Numbered from the stretch's first letter, positions 11,841 to 23,126 are shown. The stretch is DNA of 64,000 nucleotides from Hermatobates lingyangjiaoensis (GCA_026182355.1 JAPFBL010000226.1:69501-133500), one strand, 5' to 3'. The notes: generated by a model from the sequence alone, not told the origin. Program-made: numbers and translations.

Positions 11841-13380
11841 AATTTTCTGGTTTCTCGTATTATATATGCAAAGTAAAGACAGTGGTGGTTGTTTTTCTTC
11901 AAGTTCAAGTTACAGTGGTCAAGTTAATTCTGTGGGCGAGTGACCTCGCAACCTGAGTTAAGATATGCATTTAATAGTATATTAAACACTAACATATCAC
12001 CTGCTATGCCTGTCAGATCTGTTTACATTTATTTACTTTGTTTAACTTGACTTAGAAATCTTTTAACTGAATCGACTCAAATAAAATTGATGTTTAGCGG
12101 TTCAATGAAAAATTTGAAATGATTTAATGACATAATAGGAGATGTAAGAAAAATTAAAATTCTTAGAAATGCAAAAAATCAACACCACTCAAACACATAA
12201 TTTCTGATGTTTTCAATTCCATGATATATTTGTTTAACAAAATGCACAATCAATCTACATGTTTCACTCTTGAACAAAAGTTAATATCAGAAGTTGATTT
12301 TATTGTGTTTATGAATTATGTTATCTTTATGTACCATAGAAGTATGAAGAATAACCTCTTTAGTTCTATATTTAAAAAAAAAACGGATACTGTTTTTAAG
12401 CTAATTCTTCAAGTTGTCAAGAAGTTCGGTATTATGTTTACTTATAGTAAAGTTGAGTGTAGGCCATTCCAGATTTAATCATTGTTTTACCTTTTGTCTC
12501 TTTTAACTTTTTTCAGAAAAAAGAGAAAATAACGCATTTAATAGAGTATGGCATAAAAATTAAGAGAGGTTCTACCATTGTTTTTGTTGTTTGTTCCAAC
12601 CACCAAACTAGTATGCATTCACTTGTATTGTTGTTTTAATAAAAAAAAATGCAATTCTTATATTACTTATCACCCAGTTTTAAAAGAAGCAAGCCACATT
12701 TCCTGACTTAAGCCTCCATTCAAACAATTTTAGAAATTTATTTAGGGTAGAGCTTTTTAGTAAGTACATGGGATTGAATAGGCCTGAGAGTGACAGTTTT
12801 ACAAAAGAATAATAATTTCTAACTTTCTCAACGAAAAGCATAGAGGCTCGCTTCTACGTCTGATGACAATACCAAAAAATTATAATTACTAAACAAATTA
12901 AAATAAACATAAAACAATAAAATAATAAATAATAAATTAATTCGTTATTGCAATTTAAGTTCATATTCTTTCTTTTTATTTTTGTACTTATTTATATTTC
13001 TGTTTTCACTTTTATCAGTATTTTTTTTAATATCTAAAATTTTCTAAAATCCATTTCATTGGCTGTCCTCTTACTTTCCTCTCATCTTAAATATACCTTT
13101 TACATCACTTTCTCCTGACCTGGACTCCACTCCATGGATGTCTGCACAGTTACCTGCAAACCACAGTTTTTCCGTGCATTTCAACATCCTTTAAACTGCC
13201 TATACCGAAAATTAGGGACCATATATATTCATAGCTTTTCTATATATCATCTCAGTTTATTTGTGAATATATACACATTTCGAAAACATCGTAATTTAGA
13301 GTTTAATTTGAACTCGAAGAAATGATAGAGTACTGATAAATTTTATTTTGTTTCTACTTCACGCTGACACTTTTATCAAG
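11841..13380. other. AT-rich, no supported gene
   Basis: An 85-codon open frame at 12221-12478 has no recognisable domain. Its end (TAAAGTTGAGTGTAGGCCA) recurs inverted near 24155, so it lies in an interspersed repeat. Nothing else is seen. Confidence 0.5.

Positions 13381-13428
<48 letters not shown>
13381..13428. repeat. (TA)n microsatellite
   Basis: Near-pure TA repeat directly abutting a palindromic PLE-end element. The same association is seen at 13781, 17148, 17726, 41774 and 42029. Confidence 0.9.
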
Positions 13429-13429
<1 letters not shown>

Positions 13430-13430
<1 letters not shown>

Positions 13431-13745
13431 CAGTTCACAAACGAAGAAAAGCAACACACAGAGAAAGAGACACACTTACAAACTGAAATTTTCGGATGAT
13501 CCGTCTTCAGGAGAAAAGAGAGAATGGGCGACCAAGCACGCCGGAACGGCGTTCAATTCGGAAGACGGATCATCCGAAAATTTGAGTTTGTAAGTGTGTC
13601 TCTTTTTCTGTGTGTTGCTTTTCTTCGTTGTGCTTGGTCGCCCATTCTCTCTTTTCTCCTGAAGACGGATCATCCGAAAATTTGATTTTGTAAGTGTGTC
13701 TCTTTCTCTGTGTGTTGCTTTTCTTCGTTTGTGAACTGATTTGCG
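13430..13745. mobile_element. palindromic PLE-end element, family F
   Basis: A nested inverted structure with three copies of the end sequence: minus at about 13480-13520, plus at about 13550-13600 and plus at about 13650-13700. They share CGAAGAAAAGCAACACACAG arms and a GAATGGGCGACCAAGC interior. The complete plus-strand motif near 13657 reads: stem I CUC, core CUGAAGA, extra C, short stem II GGA/UCC, GAA, AAUU palindrome, U, then GAU. The minus copy is similar. The middle copy lacks the CUC strand. Confidence 0.65.
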
Positions 13746-13795
13746 TCCAGTTTGGATCGTTTTTTCCAATTTTCAGTGGATATATATATATATAA

Positions 13796-13990
13796 CAGTT
13801 CAAAATTGAAGATAGGTAGCACAGAAAGTAATCAGGAGAAAAATCCGTCTTCTTTTTCTCTTGAAGATGGATTGCCCGAAAATTTGAGTCTGTAAGTGTG
13901 TTTCTTTACTTTCTGTGCTACCTATCTTCAATTTTGAACTGTTATTGTGTCCAGTTTGGATCGTCTTTCCGCTTATAAAGTGATATATAT
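13796..13990. mobile_element. palindromic PLE-end element, family F
   Basis: Arms: CAGTTCAAAATTGAAGATAG near 13798 and CTATCTTCAATTTTGAACTG near 13921. The plus-strand motif near 13858 has stem I CUC/GAG and the AAUU palindrome kept, but core C3 changed to U (UUGAAGA). The outer tail (GTGTCCAGTTTGGATCGTC) matches the 13.7 kb copy. Confidence 0.65.
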
Positions 13991-13994
13991 ATAT

Positions 13995-14150
13995 ATAAAT
14001 ATCACCCAAACTGAGGTTGGGTTTTTCACTTTGACGAAGACCGCTTGTTACAGTTGAAAGATCATTTATTTATACGGTTGTCTCATTTCATATTGTGATT
14101 TGATCATTGATTGTTATTTCACGTGTTTATGTGAAATCTTTATATATATA
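13995..14150 (+). mobile_element. PLE terminal repeat, family A (diverged)
   Basis: Contains GTTGGGTTTTTCAC, TTGACGAAGACCGCTTG and GAAAGATC, then the family A tail ending TCACGTGTTTATGTGAAATC. The core C3 is lost (UUUGACGA). Confidence 0.65.
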
Positions 14151-14262
14151 TAATTAACCATGTAAAAGAATTTTATAAGAACTTAAAAAATAAAAATTAT
14201 TTCAGAAAATCAAAAATAAAACTATAAAAACATGTCAGTTTATATTAATATGTCATGTCTGA

Positions 14263-14263
<1 letters not shown>

Positions 14264-14316
<53 letters not shown>

Positions 14317-14394
14317 TTATTAAAAGTTGTTGAAAAGGAATTATTATGGCGAAAAAAATTAAAAGAGCATGATTCAAATAAAACCTCCATTATC

Positions 14395-14431
<37 letters not shown>

Positions 14432-14432
14432 G
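14264..14432. repeat. (TA)n and (AAT)n microsatellites
   Basis: TA repeat at 14264-14312 and AAT repeat at about 14395-14432. Confidence 0.9.
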
Positions 14433-14469
14433 TAATAGTTATATTGAAAAAAGTGGTAGATATCGTAAA

Positions 14470-14765
14470 AAAAATGTTAAATTTGATAGTCATTTAATTT
14501 TGATGTATTAGGCTGCATCAAGGTGGAAAGTTTAGACATTTGCTGAGTAATTTGAATTAAGAGGCATGCAAGTATGTATTGTAATTGAATTGTGCACCTG
14601 ACAAGGAGTCGGAGTATGCCGAAATCGTCGTAAGTAGAAGAGCAAGGTACACGTAGGGCAACATGTCTAAAGCTAAGAGGGCACTGAAGGGCAGCTTGCA
14701 CTTGAAGGGAATTTCAGCAAGCTACCTGCAGTGCTGCTGCTTGGCGGCTAACTAACGAAACAAAT
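14470..14765. other. unclassified repeat-like segment
   Basis: Less AT-rich than its surroundings. It contains ACCTGACAAGGAGTC followed by GCCGAAATCGTCG, which loosely resembles the hammerhead-like layout (core CUGACAA with G8 lost). I could not define stems well enough to call it. Confidence 0.3.
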
Positions 14766-15584
14766 CGTAATAACTGACAATCCAAAGGGTTAATTAAAAA
14801 AATATTGATGCTTTTTTTTGTGCTGAATATTTATAAATACTTCATATATTAAATAGAATTATTTTATCGTTTTATTGTAAAAAAAATATTTATTCGTTTA
14901 AATAAAACAGTAAATAAAAGTTTATTAAGTTTTATACTAGTATGATAAATTTGTGGTAAGTGCAGAGGTTAAAGTAAGGTTACAGTTTTTACGGAGAACA
15001 TATTACGAATTTTAAGGTTTCTTAAAGTCAATAGTGTCCCAATAATGATAGGACCTTCATTATATATAAAATCTACTCATTTCTTGGTTCGCTCCTATTT
15101 ACTTTGATATCAATAGTGTCTCGATAATCACAAAGCTTGATACTCTTATCAGTGCTTGGTTAATTTCTTGTTTACTTCCATTTCTAAGGTTTTGGTCAAT
15201 ACTTTTAAGCCACTTGAAACTTAATATCTGTTGATGGAGCGACAGTTTAGGTCACAGTAAAAAATTAATTTTATATCTATCTTATCTGATTTATTTTTAT
15301 CATTGATATTTCATTTTTATTATATAATATTGTAATCAACCTTAATATAACCGTACACGGTGGCCAAGAGTTTTCAAATTTTACTTTTCTAATGTGGAGG
15401 ATCATTGAATTAAAATATTTACCAATATACAGGTATATTAGCTAAATGTTTTACATTAAATTATGATACTCTGGTATAACTGATAGCGAATACGAACCCA
15501 TTCATGCACAAAATAAACATAGGAGTTCTATATGACCTTTCGAGGACAAAACGTCCATAAAATACTTGCATCTTAAGCTACGAT
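14766..15584. other. no recognisable feature
   Basis: AT-rich; nothing seen. Confidence 0.5.
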
Positions 15585-15905
15585 GGGGGCCAGGTTACCT
15601 CAGTGGTATAAGTACTCGTCTCTGAACTGGTGGGTACGATGTTCATTACCAACTCTGACCCTCGATTTATTCACACAGGATATGAATAAATCTGAGCATG
15701 TTGTCACTCGGAGAGGATATTAAGCAGTCGGATCTCAAGCCTATATGATGCCAGGTACTCATCAAATACACTTGCGTTAGGCAAAATTTGAACCCCTAAT
15801 GTAGTATGTATTCATCTTTTTTATGAGGTATCACAAAGGGTCAATGTTCAACCTATATGTGTTCCTGTGTGGGACTACCCTGGCAAACTAATCTGACCTA
15901 AGCTA
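15585..15905 (+). repeat. SINE-1 copy
   Basis: The head reads GCCAGGTTACCTCAGTGG, then TCGTCTCTGAACTGGTGGG. The middle has TCGATTTATTCACAC and AATAAATCTGA. The tail has the GGTATCACAAAGGGTCAA box and ATGTGTTCCTGTG. It spans the full family length of about 320 bp. Confidence 0.7.
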
Positions 15906-17142
15906 AGTTAAAATAATCGTTCAATCAAAATACCCACACTTGCACTCAAGGATAAATATCCTACATTTTTTATCCTTTATTTTCCAATTTCTTTTTGAAA
16001 TACCGTCTTCCACCCCCCCCCCCCTTCCCTTTTCCTCAAAAATTCACTCATTTCATTTGATTCAGTGTTAAAAAAAGTATATGGTTCTGACGGATATATG
16101 TTTAAAAAAATTTTATATAAAATTTAATTAAAAGCATTTGTATGTCTCTATCAGTTAGAAATGTTTTGCGACTTTTCCTTTAAAGAGAGAAAGTTCGTTA
16201 GACTAGCTATACTATCTGACAAAGAAGCATATTCCGTATTAACATTCTTATCAAGGATACTGCCTATAATCGAATATATTTTGAATCAAAGATCCAACTG
16301 AATGGAATAACCAATAACTCTAATTTTGTAGATGCGATTTCAATTATTTATTGTGAATATCCTTCCCAACAAAATCTTTTCAATGATTAATTGTACAGGT
16401 CATTTATAAATGCGCGACATTATCAGTAGCCAATTAAAATCAGTGTAATTACTCACTGAGATTTATTGGAAGATGAGCTTACTGATAACCATAATGGGAA
16501 GGTTTAAACCTCGCCTGGATATCTTGACATTATACGATCAACATTCAAGCTACATCTGTTCAGACTGAACTAATATCGTGTAGAGTAAACTGCAGTCAAC
16601 GACTTGAATCAACGAAAAATACACAGATTTATAGAGTTACTATTAAACCAAGTTATGTTGCAATTACTGCTTTTACTCTCATTAACCCTTCATCCCTCTT
16701 TTCTAATCCTATGTATACATATATGTACAAGTAATAATATAAAAAAGTTCGGCGAGTAAATGAAATAACTTCTTATAAAAAACAGAACTGACTAATATAT
16801 TTCAGCTCCTCCGCATTAGATACATAAATGTGAGACACTTCAAAGACAAACGAGGCAATCAATCAGTGCTGTCAAAATACCAAGGAAGCAGAAACAAGTA
16901 AAATAAACAAATAAAAATAAATAAATAAATGCAAAACAAATAAGTAAACCAATTTATTTATACTTTTAAATTTAGTTTTTTTAATCGTTTTATTTACTTT
17001 ATTTTGAAGTTTTATTTATCTTAGTTTACCACTGTTTTCTTTGTTACCTTTCCTTCCATGAGATAGCAACACTGATTCACTGTATCTTGACAGAATCACT
17101 GCTTGATTGTCTTCGAAAGGCTCAAGTCTATGTAGTTGACGT

Positions 17143-17193
<51 letters not shown>

Positions 17194-17194
17194 G
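15906..17194. other. no gene; (TA)n at 17146-17190
   Basis: AT-rich with a C-run at 16012. No frame or repeat boundary is recognised until the TA repeat. Confidence 0.5.
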
Positions 17195-17343
17195 ATCAAA
17201 CCACGATAAGAATCAGTTGGGTTTTTGACTCTGACGAAGACCGCTTGTTACGGTTGAAAGATCTTAGTCTTGTTTTCCCAATTTCTTATTGTGGTTTGAT
17301 CATTGATTGTTATTTCACGTGTTTATATGAAATCTTTTTATCG

Positions 17344-17345
<2 letters not shown>
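17195..17345 (+). mobile_element. PLE terminal repeat, family A
   Basis: Carries the family A end in full: CAGTTGGGTTTTTGACTC, hammerhead-like motif, TTGTTTTCCCA, TTGTGGTTTGATCATTGATTG and the TCACGTGTTTATATGAAATC hairpin. TA repeats bound it on both sides. Confidence 0.75.
17227..17269 (+). ncRNA. hammerhead-like motif, family A (intact)
   Basis: Stem I GACU/AGUC (4 bp), core CUGACGA, extra A, stem II GACCG/CGGUU with a 7-nt loop (closing G-U wobble), GAA, palindrome AGAUCU, then U as the residue before the predicted cut. All core positions are intact. The CUU triplet fits the NUH rule but is expected to cut more slowly than GUC. Confidence 0.6.
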
Positions 17346-17379
<34 letters not shown>

Positions 17380-17389
17380 TTAACAACAT

Positions 17390-17622
17390 AGGATAGAACA
17401 CAAAAAGTCACTACAGAACTCACTTCGATATTTCGACATCCGCTGTCATCGGGAAGAAGTGCGAAGTACTCGCGTTGAGAAGCAAACTGCTACTCAGTAG
17501 CAGTAGCAGAGTAGCAGTTTGCTTCTCAACGCGAGTACTTCGACTGCTTCCCGATGAAGACGGATGTCGAAATATCGAAGTGAGTTCTATAATGACTTAC
17601 TGTATTCTTTCCCATATTGTCA
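17390..17622. mobile_element. palindromic PLE-end element, family G
   Basis: Arms around 17425-17510 and 17515-17590 mirror each other: GAACTCACTTCGATATTTCG against CGAAATATCGAAGTGAGTTC, and AGAAGCAAACTGCTAC against its inverse. The plus-strand core near 17551 is CCGAUGA (U4 lost), so this copy should be inactive. Stem I CUC/GAG of the family is not complete here. Confidence 0.65.
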
Positions 17623-17624
17623 AA

Positions 17625-17723
17625 TTTATAATAAGAATCAGTTGGGTTTTTGACTCTGACGAGGACCGCTTGTTACGGTTAAAAGATCTTAGTCTTGTTT
17701 TCCCATTTTCTTATTGTGGTATG

Positions 17724-17740
<17 letters not shown>
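17625..17740 (+). mobile_element. PLE terminal repeat, family A (truncated)
   Basis: Family A end with core intact (CUGACGA) but GAA changed to AAA at the stem II boundary. It is cut by a TA repeat at 17726. Confidence 0.65.
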
Positions 17741-17764
<24 letters not shown>

Positions 17765-17769
<5 letters not shown>

Positions 17770-17885
17770 TTCAAAATTGAAGATAGGTAGAACCTATCTA
17801 CTTTCAATCTAGAACCTACCTATCTTCAATTTTGAACTGTTATTATGTCCAGTTTAGATCATCTTTCCGTTTATCAAGTGAAATA
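17765..17885. mobile_element. palindromic element, family F arms only
   Basis: CAGTTCAAAATTGAAGATAG and its inverse flank a short centre with no hammerhead-like core. The outer tail is the family F tail. It looks like an internal deletion of an element like 13796-13990. Confidence 0.6.
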
Positions 17886-17909
17886 TATACGAGTATACAC
17901 ATATATATT

Positions 17910-18068
17910 CACATTATTGAAAATGACACCAAATTTAGCTGATACCTGTTTCTTAACAAGTTTCTCAATTTTTCTAAATAACACTCTCGTTATTTCGTCT
18001 ACACAATAAAGTACATCTCCTATGGTCGACATGTTTCGAATGATCAACATTCATCATCAGGACGTGAA
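17910..18068 (-). mobile_element. PLE 3' terminal region, family B
   Basis: Lies directly downstream (minus strand) of the PLE reverse-transcriptase relic at 18180-19665 and matches the solo copy at 11670-11840. It links family B ends to an identifiable PLE coding region. Confidence 0.65.
18025..18063 (-). ncRNA. hammerhead-like ribozyme motif, family B (intact)
   Basis: Best candidate in the window. Stem I GUC/GAC pairs fully. The core is CUGAUGA (RC of 18054-18060), with an extra U at 18053. Stem II GAAU/AUUC has a 7-nt loop. GAA is followed by the palindrome ACAUGU, then C at 18028, giving a canonical GUC cleavage triplet. Every conserved hammerhead position is present. Stem III has no loop, so two copies would have to pair. 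Confidence 0.65.
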
Positions 18069-18179
18069 TAAGATCTAAGGTGAAATAAACTAAAAATTTT
18101 AGAGGCTATATTAATTCAATAACTGAAGCCACGCCTAAATATTCAGGTCGGAAACAGTAGCCGTATTTTGAAGCTGTTT

Positions 18180-19665
18180 AGTTCACATCAGTCTAAGGCC
18201 TGATTCATTCTCCAAGTGTTCCTTCTCGATCACATTTACGTCTCTGGCTAAGACGAAAATGTCATCGATATATCTCCCATATATTGTGGGCCTTTCTAAT
18301 TCAGAAAAGACTATCCTCTCCACAGCACCCATGAAGTAGTTTGCAAATAGGACACCCAACGGTGATCCCATGGCAACACCATCTATTTACTGAAACGTGC
18401 GGCCATCCGGTGAAATAAACGCAGACTCTTTCGTGCATATCTTCAGAAGGGACTTCAGGCTCGTTTTAGGGATATCTATCTTAGGTTGCTCTCCCTCAGG
18501 GTAAACTTCTTGCAGAATAATGTCAATCGTGCTGTCAACCGGCACATTAGTGAAAAGAGACTCGACATCAAGAGAAGCTATAGTGCCCGTACTCTCTGAA
18601 CCCTTTAAAAGCTCAAGGAAGTCGGTGGAAGATGAAAGGCTATAGTCCTCGGGAACGAAGGGAGTGAGTATTTCATTCAGTCGCTTCGCCAGTTGGTACG
18701 TAGGAGAAGGAATCTGACTGATAATAGGCCTTAAGGGGTTCCCTGGTTTGTGGGTTTTCACATTGCCATAACAATATCCCAAACCATAGTCTCCGATGAT
18801 AGGTGGAAGACTTTTCTTTCTAGTTTTGGCATTTACCACTTTTATCAGTTTGTTAACTCTTCTCTTAATATCGTCAGTGGGGTTACGGGAAATATGACGA
18901 AACTTCGCAGGGTCACTTAGGATGTCGCTGATTTTAGAGTTATATTAATCTGATCCTATCAATACATAGTGCCCGTACTCTCTGAACCCTTTAAAAGCTC
19001 AAGGAAGTCGGTGGAAGATGAAAGGCTATAGTCCTCGGGAACGAAGGGAGTGAGTATTTCATTCAGTCGCTTCGCCAGTTGGTATGTAGGAGAAGGAATC
19101 TGACTGATAATAGGCCTTAAGGGGCCTATATCAGTTTTACCTATACCAGCTTTATCAGCTTTACGGATTTTGATGGAACCATCCTGTTTCAAATTCTTGG
19201 CCGCTATACGGTGCCTCGTTTTGAGTATATTACTCCCGTAATGGCCACTTTCAATTTTAGCTTCTCTAAGTAGTTTCTCACGGATTCCGTCATCGACCTT
19301 TAATCGTCCGTCTTTTACAACGCTAGGGATATCGCCTAGGAGGGACTCGATTTCAATCCGCTTAGCAAATGGAGGTGGTTTGGAGAGAACATGACAGTTC
19401 GAACCGAAGTTAAGTAATTCCTCCTCATCCTTATTCAATACCCTCGTTGTGAGATTGATGTAACCATTCACAGGTGCTGGCTGCTTCAAACTGCCACCAT
19501 TAAGTCGAACTAGTTTCCTTGTTGTTCTGGAGATAGCGGCCTCCCTATGCTGCTGAACAGTTATATCAAGCTGTTCGTCAATTTGGGTTTTACATTCTCC
19601 ATCAATTTCGAGAGAGTTCCACTCGTTGACAGCATCATCAAGTTCACGTCGGATAACCCAGATAA
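18180..19665 (-). pseudogene. Penelope-like reverse transcriptase, rearranged
   Basis: The minus-strand frames carry PLE RT motifs. An N-terminal part reads LDITVQQHREAAISRTTRKL and then IKIRKADKAG. The finger/palm part has KTHKPGNPLRPIISQ, then SLDVESLFTNVP. The active-site part has MGSPLGVLFANYFMGAVER and a YIDDIF catalytic box (18270-18290). The frame is broken at about 18375 and 18955. A ~165-bp segment coding LRPIISQIPSPTYQ to LLKGSESTGT is present twice (18566-18738 and 18966-19128), and the second copy joins KADKAG directly to LRPIIS. So this is a chimeric dead copy. No GIY-YIG domain is visible between it and the 3' end, so it is 3'-deleted. Confidence 0.8.
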
Positions 19666-21024
19666 CCCAGATTTATTGTACTATAAACTAGACCTGTTTT
19701 GATCTTCGCGTTCCTCGGCATTTTGTGCCATAACCGCTTAGTCAAGCCAGTCCGCCTTGATGACAAGTTACCCTTTAGCTACTTTAGCCTCAATTGAAAG
19801 CATGGAGGTGCCCGAGGGCACCCCAAGCAACACAATGCTAAGCACGAATTCTGACAGTTACTCCGCAAAACGGTACCTAGGCCACGAGAAATTGACAAGC
19901 TAAAGCCCAGGTAACGTGCGGAGATGATTACCGATAAGGTACTAAAAAGTCTCTTGCCAGTTGCACTTTGACTAAAGAACACATATAACGAAGACATATA
20001 AATATACAATCAAGACCAACACAACTTATCACTACGCATCAAAGTACTAAAATATTCCCTTGAAGTGGAAACTAAACTAACTTATAACTAAGAAACACTG
20101 AATACTAAAAGACTAAAAACTAATATAATGTCCAACAATGTACTCGATATTAACTTATCAGTTGCTTAAACTAAAGGACACAGAACATATAAATAAGCAT
20201 ACAGAACGAGCACAACTTACGTTAAACCCTCAAGGTACTGGGAATATTCCCTTGAGGGGACAAAGACTAAAACTAATTTATCACTAATAGTAACTAGCCA
20301 AGACTAAAAGCTAAAGCCGATAATACGAACTAGACCGTAGTCGGCTTCAGATTATTGAAACAATTCTGGAAATAAGAGAAAACAAAACAAGCACTTATTT
20401 CTTGTCTGGATGACGGGTTTATCCATAATATTATATAAGCACACACAATAGTATGCAGTAAAAGTTGGCCACTATAACATTTAGTAAGTGCATGTAATGC
20501 ACTTCACAAGTGAATGCACACCCAATTACAATATGCATGAATTACTTTCTTATAAGTTCATCTTTCGATTAGTTTCTTATAATTAGTGACACGTCATAAC
20601 AGCCCCTTTTCGCTGGCAGCCATTGAAACTCTAATGAGTTTCTTGAACTCAGAGTCAACAGTATTCGTTTACATATTTGTCATTAAAATTTATTTTAACG
20701 AATAATTTTTTTTAAAAATTTTGTCAGTTCTTGTTTGATAAAAAAAGTATTCATTTTCCCCAATCTAGTCATTGAGATATCAATAAAAAGAACTCTGAAC
20801 TAAATTTTCAAAAAGTCTTAAAGAAGGTTTTTCTTGCCTTTAAGCTTACTGTTAATGTTGATTTTTGTGTTGAAATGAGATTATAATATTAAATAACCAT
20901 ACGCAATAGTATGCAGTAAAGGTTTGACTTTACCTTTGTTCATTGTTTCAACCCAAACTGAGAGCACACTAAATTTGACTGAGATGAAACAGCTGCGAAT
21001 GCACTGCTCCTAACGGTGGTGTTA

Positions 21025-21061
<37 letters not shown>

Positions 21062-21480
21062 ATAATAAGTGACACGTCGTAAGAGTCCTTCTCACTGGCA
21101 GTCACTGAATTCTTTATGACTCTTGACTGGAATGAGCATGAGACCCTTGTTCCAGTGTCAATAAACTTTCCACTGTTTCTAAACAATTCTTACTTCACTC
21201 TACTGTTTTTCATCTATATAATCCGTCTTCAGTGAACCACTATTCGTATTTTCTCACGAAGCATTCCAACTTCCAGGGTGTCCGTTTCTTTATTTCTCCC
21301 AGGAATCCACACAACAGCAATCCATACCCACAGGAATTAGGATAGCGTGGATATTATTAACCCCATATTCTCTTTACTTATATTACTTCATTTGTGAACC
21401 ATAATACCTACTATACCACTCTTCAGAATATATCTGAATTGTGGTATATATCTATATCTAATAATAATAATAATAATAAT
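19666..21480. repeat. PLE-flanking repeats with diverged duplications
   Basis: Contains two related pairs of segments. One is TCAAGGTACTGGGAATATTCCC (20230-20260) with a similar AAGTACTAAAATATTCCC at about 20042. The other is the AATAGTATGCAGTAAA plus GTGACACGTCRTAA plus CTGGCAGYCA segment at about 20448-20680 and again at about 20905-21130, a ~480-bp unit. A run of about 34 T lies at 21027-21060. An ACTT repeat and a TAA repeat (21460-21487) follow. It may be the 5' part or terminal repeat of the neighbouring PLE, but no coding sequence supports that. Confidence 0.4.
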
Positions 21481-21499
21481 AATAATATCTATAATATAT

Positions 21500-21665
21500 A
21501 TAGGTGTGTTCACTAATCGGGGTTCGGTCAATTTTCCATAAGAAGAGTGTATGGAGAAGATGCCTATGAAAAAGCTTTTAAATAAAACCGAAACGTTGGC
21601 AACGAGAGTTTGATTTTTTATCCTGAAAAATTGACCGAACCCCGATTAGAGAACACACCTATTCT
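21500..21665. mobile_element. palindromic PLE-end element, family H
   Basis: Outer arms AATCGGGGTTCGGTCAATTT and its inverse near 21635. The interior contains GCCTATGAAAAAG, TTTTAAATAAAACC and GAAACGTTGGC. Stem I GCC/GGC, stem II and the ACGU palindrome are kept, but the 7-nt core is shortened to UAUGA. Confidence 0.6.
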
Positions 21666-21714
21666 ATCTAACGGTCGATATATTATTGAATCTGTTATAT
21701 ATATATATATATAT

Positions 21715-22135
21715 ATATCAATGTTCAAATGTATATATCAACGATCAAACCACAATATGAAATGGGAAAACAAGACACTAAGATCTTTCAACCGTAACAA
21801 GCGGTCTTCGTCAGAGTCAAAAACCCAACTGAAACTCAGTTCTAACGAGGGCAATAGCCTCAGCGAAGTGGGTTGACAGCTAGCGGATAACTTTTACTTT
21901 TTCTTACTGTACTCCTTTTTTTACCGAAACATCCCTCCCTGGACTATTATACTTTCCTGCACTTGAAACCCTTTTAAAATACCTTTCTTCCCTCCCACTT
22001 CTCTTAAACCCGCACCAAGATATTTCTACATCTTGTGTTTGTTGGGTTTTTCTCTGTCACGAAGACCGCTTGTTACGGTTGAAAGATCTTAGTCTTTTTT
22101 TTTCTCATTTCTTATTGTGGTTTGAACATATACGA
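21715..22135. mobile_element. 5'-truncated PLE with inverted family A ends
   Basis: A minus-strand family A end (21723-21835, stem I spoiled by an inserted AC) faces a plus-strand end (22040-22130). Between them is the last ~20 codons of the PLE protein (TRAIAS, then VDS and a stop at about 21875) and its 3' UTR, matching 56670-56880. So this is a short PLE insert whose 5' end carries an inverted copy of its own terminus. Confidence 0.75.
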
Positions 22136-22791
22136 GTATGTATATATTCAATATGAAGTGTAGTGTAAAATACTATTCCAGGGGAAAATATTTCTCTTCA
22201 TAAAATAGAACTACTAAATGGCTTAAAATATTACTTTCATATTTGTACAAATTAATGAAAATTGTTAACATATTTTCTTTACATAACACCACCTGTCACT
22301 ATATATGAGCATATTTATAATACACTTAAAGAAGTGACCCACAAAGGGCAACAAATATTCAAAAAATTTACTGAAGATTTACATGCGATGAAGAAACACG
22401 CTTCTTAAATCTCTAATTTTTTGTAGTACCTTGAACCAAAGATTAGAGGTTTCAAGAAAGTTTTTTTTTTTTTTTTTAAAAAAAAGGACTATTCATATTA
22501 ATGACTAACAGCCGTTTCACAGTTTGGAGGCTACCCACCAAAACTTGATCCACTATAAATGAAATATTAAAATGATCATATTATTTCCTTTTGTTTGTGA
22601 CTGCGGCGCTCCCCTAATGGATTCCGGGGTCGCTATCCCCGCTTCACTTCCACCTAGTAAACTAGTTATTTATTTCATTATGTGAATTCAATGATAACAA
22701 CACTTATCTTAGGTTTGTTGGATATTTCTTATAAATAGTAGACGTGAAATCAGAAAACTTATATAAACGCACATAGAATCAACACAAGAAT
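22136..22791. other. no gene; A/T runs and a small GC-rich patch
   Basis: A T-run lies at about 22460-22480 and a GC-rich patch at 22600-22650 (GGATTCCGGGGTCGC). Around 22690 begins sequence related to the ~330-bp units at 32.4-33.8 kb. Confidence 0.45.
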
Positions 22792-23084
22792 AGTTCTAAG
22801 CTAGGAGGGCCTAGTCGGTGCCTTCGGGTAAATGGTTAACAAATATTTTAATTTACTGAGTTGATTATGATAGCCTGTATTATCTGTGTGCTCTGATGGC
22901 AATTGCTCTGTTGTCATTGTGGTTATTTTGTTATTGTTAGTCATTATATATTTAAGCTGTATTTGCATAGCATGATGGAGATTGTTGTGTAGCATTGAAG
23001 ATTTTGATGCGTGTGGTGCCTTCGGGTGGAGCATGCTGTTCTCTAACAATTAAAAAAAAAAAAAAAAAAAAAGTTCTAAGCTAG
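22792..23084 (+). mobile_element. retroposed ~250-bp RNA with poly(A) and target duplication
   Basis: The 13-bp sequence AGTTCTAAGCTAG occurs at 22792-22804 and again at 23072-23084, directly bounding an insert that ends in about 20 A. This is the hallmark of LINE-mediated retroposition. The insert has no tRNA-like boxes that I can see. It carries two copies of GGTGCCTTCGGGT (about 22815 and 23016), each able to form a C(UUCG)G tetraloop hairpin. A minus-strand open frame of 82 codons covers it but is antisense to the poly(A). It is either a new SINE or a copied structured RNA. Confidence 0.75.
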
Positions 23085-23126
23085 TGCGATCAGTTATTAT
23101 GTGGTATTTACTCATTATAGAGTAAA

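Noticed and set aside
12221..12478. 85-codon frame
   Set aside because: No recognisable domain or splice context; its end lies in a sequence repeated at 24.15 kb.
22801..23049. 82-codon minus-strand frame
   Set aside because: Antisense to the poly(A)-tailed insert; more likely incidental.
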